From Mycolicibacterium parafortuitum (GTDB lineage Bacteria; Actinomycetota; Actinomycetes; Mycobacteriales; Mycobacteriaceae): DNA of 64,000 nt. This document shows positions 26,728 through 34,939 of this stretch, piece by piece. The notes beneath the pieces were generated by a model that saw nothing but the letters and a program-made list of their open reading frames with translations, made no database searches and had not been told where the DNA came from. The position numbers were made by a program, and so were the translations under genes. The DNA is taken from positions 3,782,001 to 3,846,000 of the forward strand of contig NZ_AP022598.1 in the NCBI RefSeq assembly GCF_010725485.1, given 5' to 3'. Each line of letters begins with the position of its first letter. The stretch's first letter is position 1.

Positions 26728-27876
26728 TCAGCTTCGCGGCAGGCCCAGCACCCGTTGGGCCACGATGTTGCGCTGGATCTGCGCAGTACCGCCATAGATG
26801 CCCGCGGCCCGCGACCAGACGTAGAGATCCCACTCGATTCCCTCGGCGAGCACCGCGGCACTTGCGCGAAGGTCCATCATGGTGTGGCCGAAGGTCTGAT
26901 CGGCCCGGCACATCAGCAGCTTGTCGACCGAACCTTCCGCACCGGGCAGCGTTCCGTTGCACCGTTCGGTCAGCGACCGCTGCACCTTGACTTCAAGCGC
27001 GCGCAGCTCGGTGTAGGCCTGCCCCAGCCGGGCCCGTGTCGACGGCGTGTCGGGTATGCGGCCGCACCGCACATCGTCCTCAAGCCCGCGCAGCTGCACG
27101 GCGAGCCGGCTGATCCAGTTGATGTCGCTGGGCCCGCGCTCATAGGCCAGTAGCTGGTTGGCGATCGACCAGCCCTGTCCGCGTTCGCCGAGAAGGTTCT
27201 CCGCGGGCACCTCGACGTCGGTGAAGGTCACCTCCGCGAACTCCCGGTTCCGGGCCGCGTTGACGATGGGGCACACCTCGATGCCGGGTGTCGACATCGG
27301 TACCAGCAGGACCGAGATTCCCGCATGCTTGACCGCCTCGGGCTCGGTGCGGCACAGCAGGAAACACCAGTCCGCGACCGCCGCGAAACTGGTCCAGATC
27401 TTGCGGCCGTTGATGCGGAATCTCGCCGGGCCCTCGCCATCAGCGCCGCCGACGGCCTCGGCTCTCGTCTTGAGGCCGGCGAGGTCGGACCCCGCCTCGG
27501 GCTCGCTGAACCCCTGACACCAGCGGACCGCCCCCGAGAGCAGCCCGGGCAGCAGTTCGGCACGTTGCCACTGGGATCCGAACAATCGCAACGCGTTGGC
27601 CAGGTGCCCGATCCCCTCGATCGGCGGGGCGGAGGCGCGGCCCAGTTCGTCGTTCAGGATGGCCTCGTAGACGGGAGAGAGGCCGTGTCCGCCGTACTCG
27701 ACCGGGAACGACAAGCCGATGTACCCGGCCTGGTAGAGCGTGTGATGCCACGCGTTCGCGGCGTCCGCTCGTGCCGCGGGATCGTCGGGAATGGCCGCTG
27801 CCGCGGCATTCTCGTTCAACCAGCTGCGCAGGCGTGCCCGGAACTCGCCTTCCTCGGGGGTGTCGGTGAAGTCCAT
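26728..27876 (-). CDS. Acyl-CoA dehydrogenase, catalytic subunit type
   Basis: This 382-aa ACAD has WCQGFSEPEAGSDLAGLKTR, GRKIWTSFAAVADWCFLLCR, and a C-terminus ending AGIYGGTAQIQRNIVAQRVL. Glu246 in LLAYERGPSD matches, by position and context, the unusual catalytic glutamate described in steroid side-chain ACADs (FadE26-like); the medium-chain-type Glu position is Gly (IYGGT). The start chosen is the ATG at 27876 (MDFTDTPEEGEFRARLRSWL). It is preceded 8 nt upstream by the stop of a second, shorter ACAD, so a heteromeric enzyme is likely. Confidence 0.9.
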   Translation of the reverse strand: MDFTDTPEEGEFRARLRSWLNENAAAAAIPDDPAARADAANAWHHTLYQAGYIGLSFPVEYGGHGLSPVYEAILNDELGRASAPPIEGIGHLANALRLFGSQWQRAELLPGLLSGAVRWCQGFSEPEAGSDLAGLKTRAEAVGGADGEGPARFRINGRKIWTSFAAVADWCFLLCRTEPEAVKHAGISVLLVPMSTPGIEVCPIVNAARNREFAEVTFTDVEVPAENLLGERGQGWSIANQLLAYERGPSDINWISRLAVQLRGLEDDVRCGRIPDTPSTRARLGQAYTELRALEVKVQRSLTERCNGTLPGAEGSVDKLLMCRADQTFGHTMMDLRASAAVLAEGIEWDLYVWSRAAGIYGGTAQIQRNIVAQRVLGLPRS

Positions 27877-27884
27877 GATCCTCG

Positions 27885-28937
27885 CTAGCCCAGGTCGCGA
27901 TCGTTGATCCGCAGATCGGCGATCGCGGCGTATTGCGTGTTCTCGTCGCCGAAAAGCCGTCGATTCAACAGCGTCCGGCGTAGCCGCAGATGAGCTTCGT
28001 GTTCCCACGTGATGGAGATTCCGCCCAATACCTGCATCGCCGTCTCGACGACATCCCGTCCCGCCGCCGACGCGTAAGCCTTTGCCGTGCGGGCGGCCAG
28101 CAGGGCTTCGCCGGCGCTCAGATGATCGACCGCCCAAGCGGCGTGCCAGAGGCAACTGCGCGCGCCTTCGAGCCGTACGAGCGAGTCGGCGAGCAGGTGT
28201 CCGATGGCCTGGAAGCTGCCGATCTTGACTCCGAACTGCACCCGTTCGCCCGCGTAGCGCACCGCGCCGTCGAGCGCGCCGGCCATCACACCGACCAGAT
28301 CCGCGGCAACCGCGGTCAGCGCCATCGCCTGCACTGCCGTCCACCGCTCCGCGCTGATCGGATCCCCGAGGGGGCTCGCTGCTTCGGCATCGTCGAACGT
28401 GAGCGTGCGCATTGTGCGGGTGAGGTCCAGATTCGTTCCGGGGCTTCCCGATCCGTCATCCAGCGCGGTACACATCAGACGGCGTGCCGCGCCGTCGCGT
28501 ATCCCATAGAGAACGTGAGTCGCACCCGCGGCGTCCAGTGCGACGCCGGCCTTCGGCGAGTCGGCGAAATCGCTCAGGTCGGGCGACAGCACCGGCGCGG
28601 CTCGCCACGTACCCTCGGCGACCAACTCGATTTCTTTGTCGGAACCCGCCGCGGACAACAGTTCCGTGGCCAACGCTCCCTGCCCGAGCACGGGGACCGC
28701 CACCAGTCGGCGACTCAATTCCTCAAGCACGAGCGCGGTTTCCACACCGCTGGCGTCCAAGCCGCAGTACTCGCGGGCTCGCAGCGCCGGAACCCCGAGT
28801 TCGACGATTCGACGCCACTGGTCGTCGAGACGGTGCCCGGTCGCGACGTCATCGGCGGCGGTGGTGGCCAGCGACTCAGCCAGGCGCGCGGTGGTTTCGC
28901 GCAGTAGGGCCTGCTCGTCGGTGAGTCCTATGCGCAT
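27885..28937 (-). CDS. Acyl-CoA dehydrogenase family protein, probable partner subunit
   Basis: This roughly 350-aa ACAD fold protein has FGVKIGSFQAIGHLLADSLV and ends with GGISITWEHEAHLRLRRTLL, the C-terminal pattern of FadE partner subunits. The catalytic YERG glutamate segment is absent (AMALTAVAADLVGVM). It probably forms an alpha2beta2 enzyme with the ACAD at 26728, as in mycobacterial sterol degradation. The ATG at 28937 (MRIGLTDEQALLRETT) is preferred; a GTG at 28973 is possible, but its AAAGG site is too close. The upstream element at 29018-29045 is shared with a divergent SDR. Confidence 0.86.
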   Translation of the reverse strand: MRIGLTDEQALLRETTARLAESLATTAADDVATGHRLDDQWRRIVELGVPALRAREYCGLDASGVETALVLEELSRRLVAVPVLGQGALATELLSAAGSDKEIELVAEGTWRAAPVLSPDLSDFADSPKAGVALDAAGATHVLYGIRDGAARRLMCTALDDGSGSPGTNLDLTRTMRTLTFDDAEAASPLGDPISAERWTAVQAMALTAVAADLVGVMAGALDGAVRYAGERVQFGVKIGSFQAIGHLLADSLVRLEGARSCLWHAAWAVDHLSAGEALLAARTAKAYASAAGRDVVETAMQVLGGISITWEHEAHLRLRRTLLNRRLFGDENTQYAAIADLRINDRDLG

Positions 28938-29017
28938 CGCGTGGATACCCGGTCGTCGATCCGCATCCGGCACCCCTTTCCGCCACCGCAGTCCGGCGGT
29001 CTGTCATCATACTGAAT

Positions 29018-29045
29018 GATAGAACGAACTCTGTTCAACTGTTAC
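29018..29045. promoter_or_regulatory. Divergent promoter/operator, perfect GAAC-N7-GTTC
   Basis: GAAC (29022-29025), GAACTCT, GTTC (29033-29036), then AACTG. On the minus strand this reads CAGTTGAAC with GTAACA (-35-like), 16 nt, TCTATC (-10-like) toward the ACAD pair. On the plus strand the SDR start is 26 nt downstream of the right arm, with a GGGAGGAA ribosome site. Confidence 0.6.
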
Positions 29046-29061
29046 ACGCAGGGAGGAACCC

Positions 29062-29862
29062 ATGGCGCGGTTGGAGAACCGGAACGCGTTGGTCACCGGC
29101 GGAGCCCAAGGTCTCGGCAGGGCCATCTCGCGACGACTCGCGGCCGAGGGGGCCCGGGTTACCATCGTCGATCTCAACGAGGGCAAGGCCGCGGAATGTG
29201 TCGGCCTCATCGAGCAGGCGGGCGGCTCGGCGCATTTCGTGCGCGCCAACGTCGCGAAACGTGAGGACATCGCCGCCGCGGTCGACGCGGCCGCCGCCGG
29301 CGGGGCGCTACATGTTCTGGTCAATGCCGCCCAGTACTTCGCGATGCCCAAAGCGTTGGAACTGGTCAGTGACAAGGACTGGGAGCTGTCGGAGGCCACC
29401 GGCCCGAAGGCGACGTTCCGCTTCATGCAACTGGCGCATCCGTTCCTCAAGGCGGCCGGTAAGGCCTCGGTGATCAACTTCGTGTCCGGTTCCGCACTCG
29501 GCGGAATCGCCTATACCGGACCGTATTCCGCGGCCAAAGGTGCGATCGGAGCATTGACCAAGGTCGCGGCCAACGAGTGGGCGGCGCACGGCATCCGCGT
29601 CAACGCCGTCTGTCCGTTCGCCCTCACCGACGTGCAACGCGACATGATCGGCACCGAGTGGGACAACTACACCCGGACTGCCGAGGCGTCGCCGATGAAG
29701 CGGGGTGCCGATCCTGACTCCGAGATCGCTCCCGCGGTGGCCTTCCTCGCCAGTGACGATTCCGCGTTCGTGACCGGGACGGTGCTGCACATCGACGGCG
29801 GGATGACCGAGTTGTCCACCGTGGACTACGCGAAGTCACCGGGGGTGTTCTCCCCGGCGTGA
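29062..29862 (+). CDS. Short-chain dehydrogenase/reductase
   Basis: This 266-aa SDR has NALVTGGAQGLGRAISRRLA, LVNAAQYFAMP, NFVSGSALGG and PYSAAKGAIGALTK (YxxxK), ending GTVLHIDGGMTEL plus a 17-residue tail. A GGGAGGAACCC ribosome site precedes the ATG. It is a single-gene unit between the ACAD pair (divergent) and the second amidohydrolase (convergent, 13-nt gap). Its substrate is unknown; the tail beyond the usual GG end is slightly long. Confidence 0.9.
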   Translation: MARLENRNALVTGGAQGLGRAISRRLAAEGARVTIVDLNEGKAAECVGLIEQAGGSAHFVRANVAKREDIAAAVDAAAAGGALHVLVNAAQYFAMPKALELVSDKDWELSEATGPKATFRFMQLAHPFLKAAGKASVINFVSGSALGGIAYTGPYSAAKGAIGALTKVAANEWAAHGIRVNAVCPFALTDVQRDMIGTEWDNYTRTAEASPMKRGADPDSEIAPAVAFLASDDSAFVTGTVLHIDGGMTELSTVDYAKSPGVFSPA

Positions 29863-29875
29863 GGTCCCCGAACGC

Positions 29876-31069
29876 TCAGGCGGCGGTCCTGGGGAAGTTC
29901 AGCATCCGGCGGGCATTCTCCTCGACGATCAGTGAACATTCGTCATCGGGCACCTCGGCGAGCACCTCGGCCGCGCGCTTGCGCGTATTGGGCCACGTCG
30001 AATCGGAGTGCGGGTAGTCGCTTTCGATGGTGATGCGGTCCACACCGATCGTGTGCCGGTTCGCCAAACCATGCTCATCGTCGATGAAGCAGCCGTAGAA
30101 ATGGCCACGGAACAGCTCTGACGGGCGTGCGTCGAAGTCGATCGACTGGTAGTAGCGGTGGCGCTCCCACACGTAGTCCGATCGCTCGAGAATGTAAGGC
30201 ACCCAGCCGATACCGCCCTCGGCGAGCGAGAACTGCAGATCGGGGAACTGCTGCAGCTTGCCCGAGAAGAGCAGGTCGACGGTCGACCACATCAGGTTGG
30301 TGGCGAACAGGGTGATCGCCACCGCGAACGGTGAGTCGGGCATCGCGCGTTGTCCGTTCGACGCCTCCAGCGTCGAATATTTCGCCATGGACGAGTAGGA
30401 GAAGCCGGGCACGTAGCCACCGGAGCCGAAGTGCATCGAGACCGGCATCTTGTGCTCTGAGCACACCCGCCACAGCGGGTCCCAGTGATCGGAATGGAAC
30501 GACGGAAGACCCAGTGGCACCGGGCTGTCCGGAAACGACACCGTACGTGCCCCCATCGCCGCCGTCCGTTCGGCCTCGGCGACACAGGCGTCGATGTCCC
30601 AGATGGGTAGCAGCGCCAGGGGGATATAGCGGTCCGGCGCCGTCGCACACCACTCGTCGATGTAGAAATCGTTCCACGCCTTGACGCAGAGCAACGCGAG
30701 TTCCTTGTCCTTGGCGCGCTGGAAGGTGCCGGCGGCAAAACCGGGAAACGACGGGAAACACAGCGCCGCCTGGATTCCGTCGAGGTCCATGTCGGCCAGA
30801 CGTGCGACCGGGTCGTAACAACCGGGGATCATGTCCTCGTAGCGCACCGGATCCATGCCCCATTCCTCCATCGGCTTACCCGCGACGGCATTCAGGCCGA
30901 TGGTCGGATAGGTGATGTCCTCGTAGGACCAGAGGTGTTTGCCGTCGCGCTCGATGATCCGCGGTCCTGCCTCACGGTGCTTGGCGGGGAGCCTGTCCTG
31001 CCATACCCGGGGGTGTTCCACGAGGTGGTCATCGACGGAGATGATCTGGTGATGATCTTGCAGGGGCAT
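29876..31069 (-). CDS. Amidohydrolase family protein (ACMSD-like), paralogue of 25132-26436
   Basis: This 397-aa protein has the metal motif IISVDDHLVEHPRVW, MPVSMHFGSGGYVPGF, FSLAEGGIGWVPYILERSDY and ESDYPHSDSTWPNTRKR. It parallels the protein at 25132 over nearly its whole length but lacks the C-terminal tail. The two are probably ancient duplicates with different substrates. The small helical protein at 31105 lies 35 nt upstream on the same strand, part of the run VOC - P450 - SnoaL - small protein - amidohydrolase. A GAGGAAATCGAG site precedes the ATG. Confidence 0.9.
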   Translation of the reverse strand: MPLQDHHQIISVDDHLVEHPRVWQDRLPAKHREAGPRIIERDGKHLWSYEDITYPTIGLNAVAGKPMEEWGMDPVRYEDMIPGCYDPVARLADMDLDGIQAALCFPSFPGFAAGTFQRAKDKELALLCVKAWNDFYIDEWCATAPDRYIPLALLPIWDIDACVAEAERTAAMGARTVSFPDSPVPLGLPSFHSDHWDPLWRVCSEHKMPVSMHFGSGGYVPGFSYSSMAKYSTLEASNGQRAMPDSPFAVAITLFATNLMWSTVDLLFSGKLQQFPDLQFSLAEGGIGWVPYILERSDYVWERHRYYQSIDFDARPSELFRGHFYGCFIDDEHGLANRHTIGVDRITIESDYPHSDSTWPNTRKRAAEVLAEVPDDECSLIVEENARRMLNFPRTAA

Positions 31070-31104
31070 CTCGATTTCCTCATCTGAGAGCGACGGTTCA
31101 CACT

Positions 31105-31407
31105 CTAGTCGGCGCCGGACCCGCGCCGGGCTTTACCGGGATAGCCGAAGAAGCGCTCGAAGTTCTCGTCGTTGATCGGTTGTGCCGTATTGCGGCGGGC
31201 GGCGGCGCGCAGGTCTCGGAGGCGGGCTTCGGCTCGGGTGAGCTCGGGTGTCGGGCCTAGCGCCGCGAGCCGGGTGACTTCCCGTTCCGCTGCCGCAACC
31301 TCGCGGCGCAGGCGTTCGCCGACCTCGGTGAAGGTCAGCAGGTCGTGGTCGTCCTCATCGAGCTTGGTGCGGTCAGACGATCGCTCCGGCTTTCCGGCCT
31401 CTGTCAT
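31105..31407 (-). CDS. Small helical protein related to 26532-26726
   Basis: This 100-aa, charge-rich, probably coiled-coil protein (MTEAGKPERSSDRTKLDEDD, then EVAAAEREVTRLAALGPTPE) is of unknown family. Its middle aligns with the 64-aa protein at 26532 (D-x-DLLT-x(2)-E and RL-x(2)-E). It extends further with NTAQPINDENFERFFGYPGK. A strong AGGAG site 5 nt before the ATG supports it. The position next to an amidohydrolase repeats the arrangement at 25-26.7 kb. Confidence 0.75.
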   Translation of the reverse strand: MTEAGKPERSSDRTKLDEDDHDLLTFTEVGERLRREVAAAEREVTRLAALGPTPELTRAEARLRDLRAAARRNTAQPINDENFERFFGYPGKARRGSGAD

Positions 31408-31422
31408 CGTTTCTCCTGCAAC

Positions 31423-31974
31423 TCATCGCGGCCACAGTGGGACCGGGGTGGCTCCGGCCGGATAGTAACCGGGAGGAATCACGCCCTCTGCCCGGCTGCT
31501 GAGGCGCCCGAGCATCGTTGGGCTCAGGTGACCGCGTGCCGCCAGATCGGCGAAGACCAGGGCGACGTGGCTTCGGTCGAAGACATCGCGCTGCCAGGCG
31601 AACCTGCCGTCCGGTGCGAAACCGAACCAGCTCGCTCCGATCCCGTGCACTTCACGTGGTGTGTCACCGGATTCGTCGACGAACTGTCGCCAGAAGCCGA
31701 CCATCTCGCCCGCCTCGTCGTCGATGAGAAGCCGGGCATACGGATAGCGCCAGCCGAGAAGACCGTCCATCTCGCGTCCCAGCGCGATATCGCGGATCTC
31801 GTCGATACCGACACACATCACGTCCCACTCGGTACCTGCGCTCCACCCGTAGGTCGCGTCGTCGGCGTAGAACGCCGACAGGCTTCGCCAGTCGCCTGCA
31901 GTCTCGGCTTCGGCATTCGCCCGTGTCCATCGCTGCGCGATCGTAGTGAGTTGTTCGCGGGTCAGTGTGCTCAT
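31423..31974 (-). CDS. SnoaL/NTF2-like protein
   Basis: This 183-aa protein (MSTLTREQLTTIAQRWTRAN) continues ETAGDWRSLSAFYADDATYG, the usual SnoaL start, then MVGFWRQFVDESGDTPREVH and GFAPDGRFAWQRDVFDRSHV. It may be a hydratase, cyclase or binding protein; no catalytic residue is assigned. It lies 26 nt after the P450 (32001) and 15 nt before the small protein, so it is probably co-transcribed with both. Confidence 0.72.
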   Translation of the reverse strand: MSTLTREQLTTIAQRWTRANAEAETAGDWRSLSAFYADDATYGWSAGTEWDVMCVGIDEIRDIALGREMDGLLGWRYPYARLLIDDEAGEMVGFWRQFVDESGDTPREVHGIGASWFGFAPDGRFAWQRDVFDRSHVALVFADLAARGHLSPTMLGRLSSRAEGVIPPGYYPAGATPVPLWPR

Positions 31975-32000
31975 CGGGTCGCTCCTTCGTCACTCGCAGG

Positions 32001-33194
32001 TCAGCGCAACGTCATCTCCACGCTCGTGTAGCCGCGGACCGTGGCGGTCAGTACCCGTTCGTGCGCTCCGATGGTGTAGTTCGGGAAGTTCTTGGCCACG
32101 TACTCGAAGACCATCTGCGCTTCGCGGCGGGCCAACCACTGACCCAGGCAGATGTGGATGCCCCAGCCGAAGTAGACGTCGGTGCCCCGGGGACGGTTGA
32201 GGATGAATCGGTCGGGATCCTCGTAGCGGCGCTCGTCGCGATTTGCGCTGCCCAGTAGCAGCAGTACCCAATCCCCGGCGTCCATGGTGACGCCGTGCAA
32301 CTCGACGGGACGGGTGAGTGTGCGCGCCACCCAGTGGCTGGGCGTGTCGTAACGCAGGGCCTCGTTGACCGCGGCGGGTATGAGGCTGAGGTCGTTGACG
32401 ATTCGCTGCCACTGATCGGGGTGATCGTGCATGGCGACCAGGCCGTTCGAGATCAACTTCTGCGTGGTCTCAGAGCCCGCGGCCGACAGCAGATTGCAGA
32501 ACATCAACACCTCGTGCGGCGTCAGCGCCCGATCCTCACCGATCTCCGGGTCGTGGAACGTGGCCTGCAGCACGATGCTGATCAGGTCGTCGCCGGGTGC
32601 GCTGCGCCGGGTTTCGATCAGGTCGCCGATGTAGGCACTGATCTTGCGATTGGCGTCGATCGCGCTCGCGGGCATCGCCACCTCACCCTCGTGCCTGGTC
32701 AGGAAGGCCTCCCACCAGACGCGCAACTGTTCGCGATCCGCGTGCGGGACACCGAGCAGATCGCCGATCACATCCGTGGGCACGGAGAAGGCGAATGCCT
32801 CCATCGCGTCCACGGTGGTGCCCGCTTTCAACCGGCCGAGGTGATGATCGACCACGGCCTGCAGGGCGTTCTCCATGGCCGCGACGGCGCGCGGGGTGAA
32901 GAATCCTTTGAGCACTCCGCGAATTCGGTCGTGCCGAGGGGGATCCATCGAGATCACCGAGTACTTGCGGCCGTCGTCATCCGGATTCTCCGGGGCCGGG
33001 CCTGATTTCGACGAGTACGTCTCCCAGTCGCGCAGGGCCGCGGTCACATCGTCGAACCGGGACAGCACCCACCAGCGTTGCTCGGGATCGCGATACACGG
33101 GCGCTTCCGCGCGTAACCGCCGATACACCGGATACGGATCGTCGAAGATCGCCTTGGAGAAGGGCGAGTAGATCAACTCGCTGGTCGCGGGCAC
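32001..33194 (-). CDS. Cytochrome P450
   Basis: This 397-aa soluble P450 has AAGSETT in the I helix (about 238-244), ExxR in NEALRYDTP and the haem loop YFGWGIHICLGQWLARRE with Cys about 349. It starts with GTG at 33194. It follows the VOC gene by 51 nt; that gap carries its own TTGAAC-type element, so it may have an independent promoter. It differs from the other two P450s in the haem loop (GWGIHIC), suggesting another substrate or position. No ferredoxin gene is adjacent. Confidence 0.95.
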   Translation of the reverse strand: MPATSELIYSPFSKAIFDDPYPVYRRLRAEAPVYRDPEQRWWVLSRFDDVTAALRDWETYSSKSGPAPENPDDDGRKYSVISMDPPRHDRIRGVLKGFFTPRAVAAMENALQAVVDHHLGRLKAGTTVDAMEAFAFSVPTDVIGDLLGVPHADREQLRVWWEAFLTRHEGEVAMPASAIDANRKISAYIGDLIETRRSAPGDDLISIVLQATFHDPEIGEDRALTPHEVLMFCNLLSAAGSETTQKLISNGLVAMHDHPDQWQRIVNDLSLIPAAVNEALRYDTPSHWVARTLTRPVELHGVTMDAGDWVLLLLGSANRDERRYEDPDRFILNRPRGTDVYFGWGIHICLGQWLARREAQMVFEYVAKNFPNYTIGAHERVLTATVRGYTSVEMTLR

Positions 33195-33219
33195 GCTGGC
33201 ACTCTATCACTCGGCTGTA

Positions 33220-33239
33220 CAAATGAACGTATAGTGATC
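33220..33239 (-). promoter_or_regulatory. TTGAAC-type element before P450 at 32001 (ATGAAC variant)
   Basis: CAAATGAAC (33220-33228), GTATAGT, GATC (33236-33239): one arm ATGAAC and the opposite arm GATC at the same N7 spacing. It overlaps a second inverted repeat, ATCACT (33206-33211) / AGTGAT (33233-33238). It lies 26 nt upstream of the P450 start. Confidence 0.45.
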
Positions 33240-33245
33240 ATCTGA

Positions 33246-33698
33246 CTAATCCCCGGCGGGTGCGATTCGTTCGATGAGCTCGAGGAGGTTCCCGTCCGGG
33301 TCGGTCAGCATCAGTCCGCGGTTGCCCCCGCCGAACGTGACCGTGCGGTCGGCCAGCAGGTGTCCGCCGTGCTCGACGATCGTCGCGCTCAGCGCATCGA
33401 CATCGTCCACGCGGAACGAGAGATGGGTCAGGCCGACGGCGTTCATCGCCCGGGGGGTGGCGTCACCCGTCGTCTCCGGGTGGGTGTAGCTGAGCAGCTC
33501 GATCCGGAAGCCGTCTCGGTGCAGGTAAACCAGGTCCAGTACGAGGCCCGGGACAGCGAGCAGGCGCGCACTCGCGTCGTCGTCGACGTGCATGTCGCCG
33601 ATCTTCTCGAATCCGAGCGCAGTGCAGTAGAACTCGACGGCAACCGCGAGGTCTTGCACGCAGATGCCGATATGGGTGAGACGATGCCCGTTCGTCAT
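33246..33698 (-). CDS. VOC/glyoxalase family protein
   Basis: This 150-aa single-chain VOC protein has HRLTHIGICVQDLAVAVEFY, GLTHLSFRVDDVDAL and MLTDPDGNLLELIERI. The His near residue 9, His in GLTHLS and Glu in LLELIE are the usual metal ligands of glyoxalases, methylmalonyl-CoA epimerases and extradiol-like dioxygenases. In a CoA pathway an epimerase-like function is plausible. The ATG overlaps the downstream end of the CoA-transferase gene (33695) by 4 nt, so it is co-transcribed with the two CoA-transferases above it. Confidence 0.85.
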   Translation of the reverse strand: MTNGHRLTHIGICVQDLAVAVEFYCTALGFEKIGDMHVDDDASARLLAVPGLVLDLVYLHRDGFRIELLSYTHPETTGDATPRAMNAVGLTHLSFRVDDVDALSATIVEHGGHLLADRTVTFGGGNRGLMLTDPDGNLLELIERIAPAGD

Positions 33699-34939
33699 CG
33701 GTCGGTATCGGGGTGCGCAGGAAAGAGGATGTCGTCGAAAGCGCTGTTGTGTTCGCCGAGCAGGGGAGCCCGCGTAGGCGGCGTGGCCGGAGTCGCGCTG
33801 AACAGATACGGCGCACCTGGGTAGGTCACCGTGCGGCCCAACTCGGGATGGTCGACCGGCACGTGCATTCCCCGCGTCACGTTGTGCTCGTCGTCGAACG
33901 CTTCATGGGGCGGCAGGATCGCACCGGCGGGGAAGCCGCGCCGCTGGCTCGCGACAAAGAACTCCTTGGCCGACAGCTGGGATGCGATCAGTGTGATCGC
34001 TTCCCGCGCCGCGCTCAGGATCGCCGTCGTCTCGTCGTCCTCGCCGATGGCCGACAGGTCGACGGCTTCCTCACGCGCGGCGCCCAACTCGAGGAAGAAG
34101 GCTTCCGGGAAATCGTCGGTGAGTCCCAGTTCGACAAGCCAGTCGTGAAGCCGGGCGAACTCCTCGGGACGGCGGGGAAGCACACCTGTGGTCGCGTAGT
34201 GCCCGTCAGCACAGCGCACCTGCACCGGAGAGCTGGGTATGGGGTAGGCATGCCGTCCGGTCTGTCTCTGGCAGACCGCCTGATTGACCAGCCAGTGGTA
34301 TGTCGTCTGCTCGCAGGTCACGTTGCAGGCGGCGGTCACGCTGACGTCGACGAACTGACCCGCCCCGGTGTGGTCACGGTGGGCCAGTGCGATCAGCGCA
34401 CCGATGGCGCCGTACAGGCCACCGATGTTCACGGACTGTTCGCCCGCACCGCGCATCGGCGGGATCGAGTGGTCGTCGTAGCCGCAGTTCCACACCGGGC
34501 CGCCGCCGGCGAGCATGGTGAGGTCGGTGACGGGATCGTCGGCGCGCGGGCTCGCGACCCCGAAGGGGGTGACCGCGACCCAGATCAACGACGGAAGACC
34601 GGCGGCGAGGTCGGAGTACCCGAGGCTCCCGCCGGGAACGTGGTCGCCGCCGGCGACCACGATGTCTGCGGTGGCGATCAGGCGGTGTAGCGCCCGGATT
34701 CCCTTCGTTGTGCCGGAATCGACAGTGACACTGCGCTTTCCGGCATTGCCCGCCCACCACCGCAGGCTGCGGTCCACACCGGGCTCGTCGTCGACGAAGG
34801 GCGGCCGCGACCGGTGCGGTGAGCCGGCCGGTGGTTCGACGACGACGACCTCGGCGCCCAGTTCGGCGAGGACGCGTCCGGCGACCGGGGTGAACTGGGC
34901 GCTGAGTTCGACGACGCGAAGGTCGGCAAGGGCGGTCAG
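33695..34939 (-). CDS. Class III (CaiB/BaiF) CoA-transferase-like protein lacking the catalytic Asp; probable CTG start
   Basis: This roughly 414-aa protein has the family N-terminus LADLRVVELSAQFTPVAGRV, AELGAEVVVVEPP, GNAGKRSVTVDSG and a C-terminal RRGFPAGAILPPHEAF. Where class III enzymes carry the nucleophilic Asp (GD/AD 7 residues before a Gly-Ala pair), it reads SVNIGGLYGAIG, so the Asp is absent by eye. The gene above it (34936) keeps the Asp, suggesting a heterodimer with one dead half. The only ATG/GTG/TTG in frame is a GTG at 35053 deep inside that gene; a CTG at 34939 in a CTGA overlap, with GCGAGG 6 nt upstream, fits the family N-terminus better. Confidence 0.8.
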   Translation of the reverse strand: MTALADLRVVELSAQFTPVAGRVLAELGAEVVVVEPPAGSPHRSRPPFVDDEPGVDRSLRWWAGNAGKRSVTVDSGTTKGIRALHRLIATADIVVAGGDHVPGGSLGYSDLAAGLPSLIWVAVTPFGVASPRADDPVTDLTMLAGGGPVWNCGYDDHSIPPMRGAGEQSVNIGGLYGAIGALIALAHRDHTGAGQFVDVSVTAACNVTCEQTTYHWLVNQAVCQRQTGRHAYPIPSSPVQVRCADGHYATTGVLPRRPEEFARLHDWLVELGLTDDFPEAFFLELGAAREEAVDLSAIGEDDETTAILSAAREAITLIASQLSAKEFFVASQRRGFPAGAILPPHEAFDDEHNVTRGMHVPVDHPELGRTVTYPGAPYLFSATPATPPTRAPLLGEHNSAFDDILFPAHPDTDR

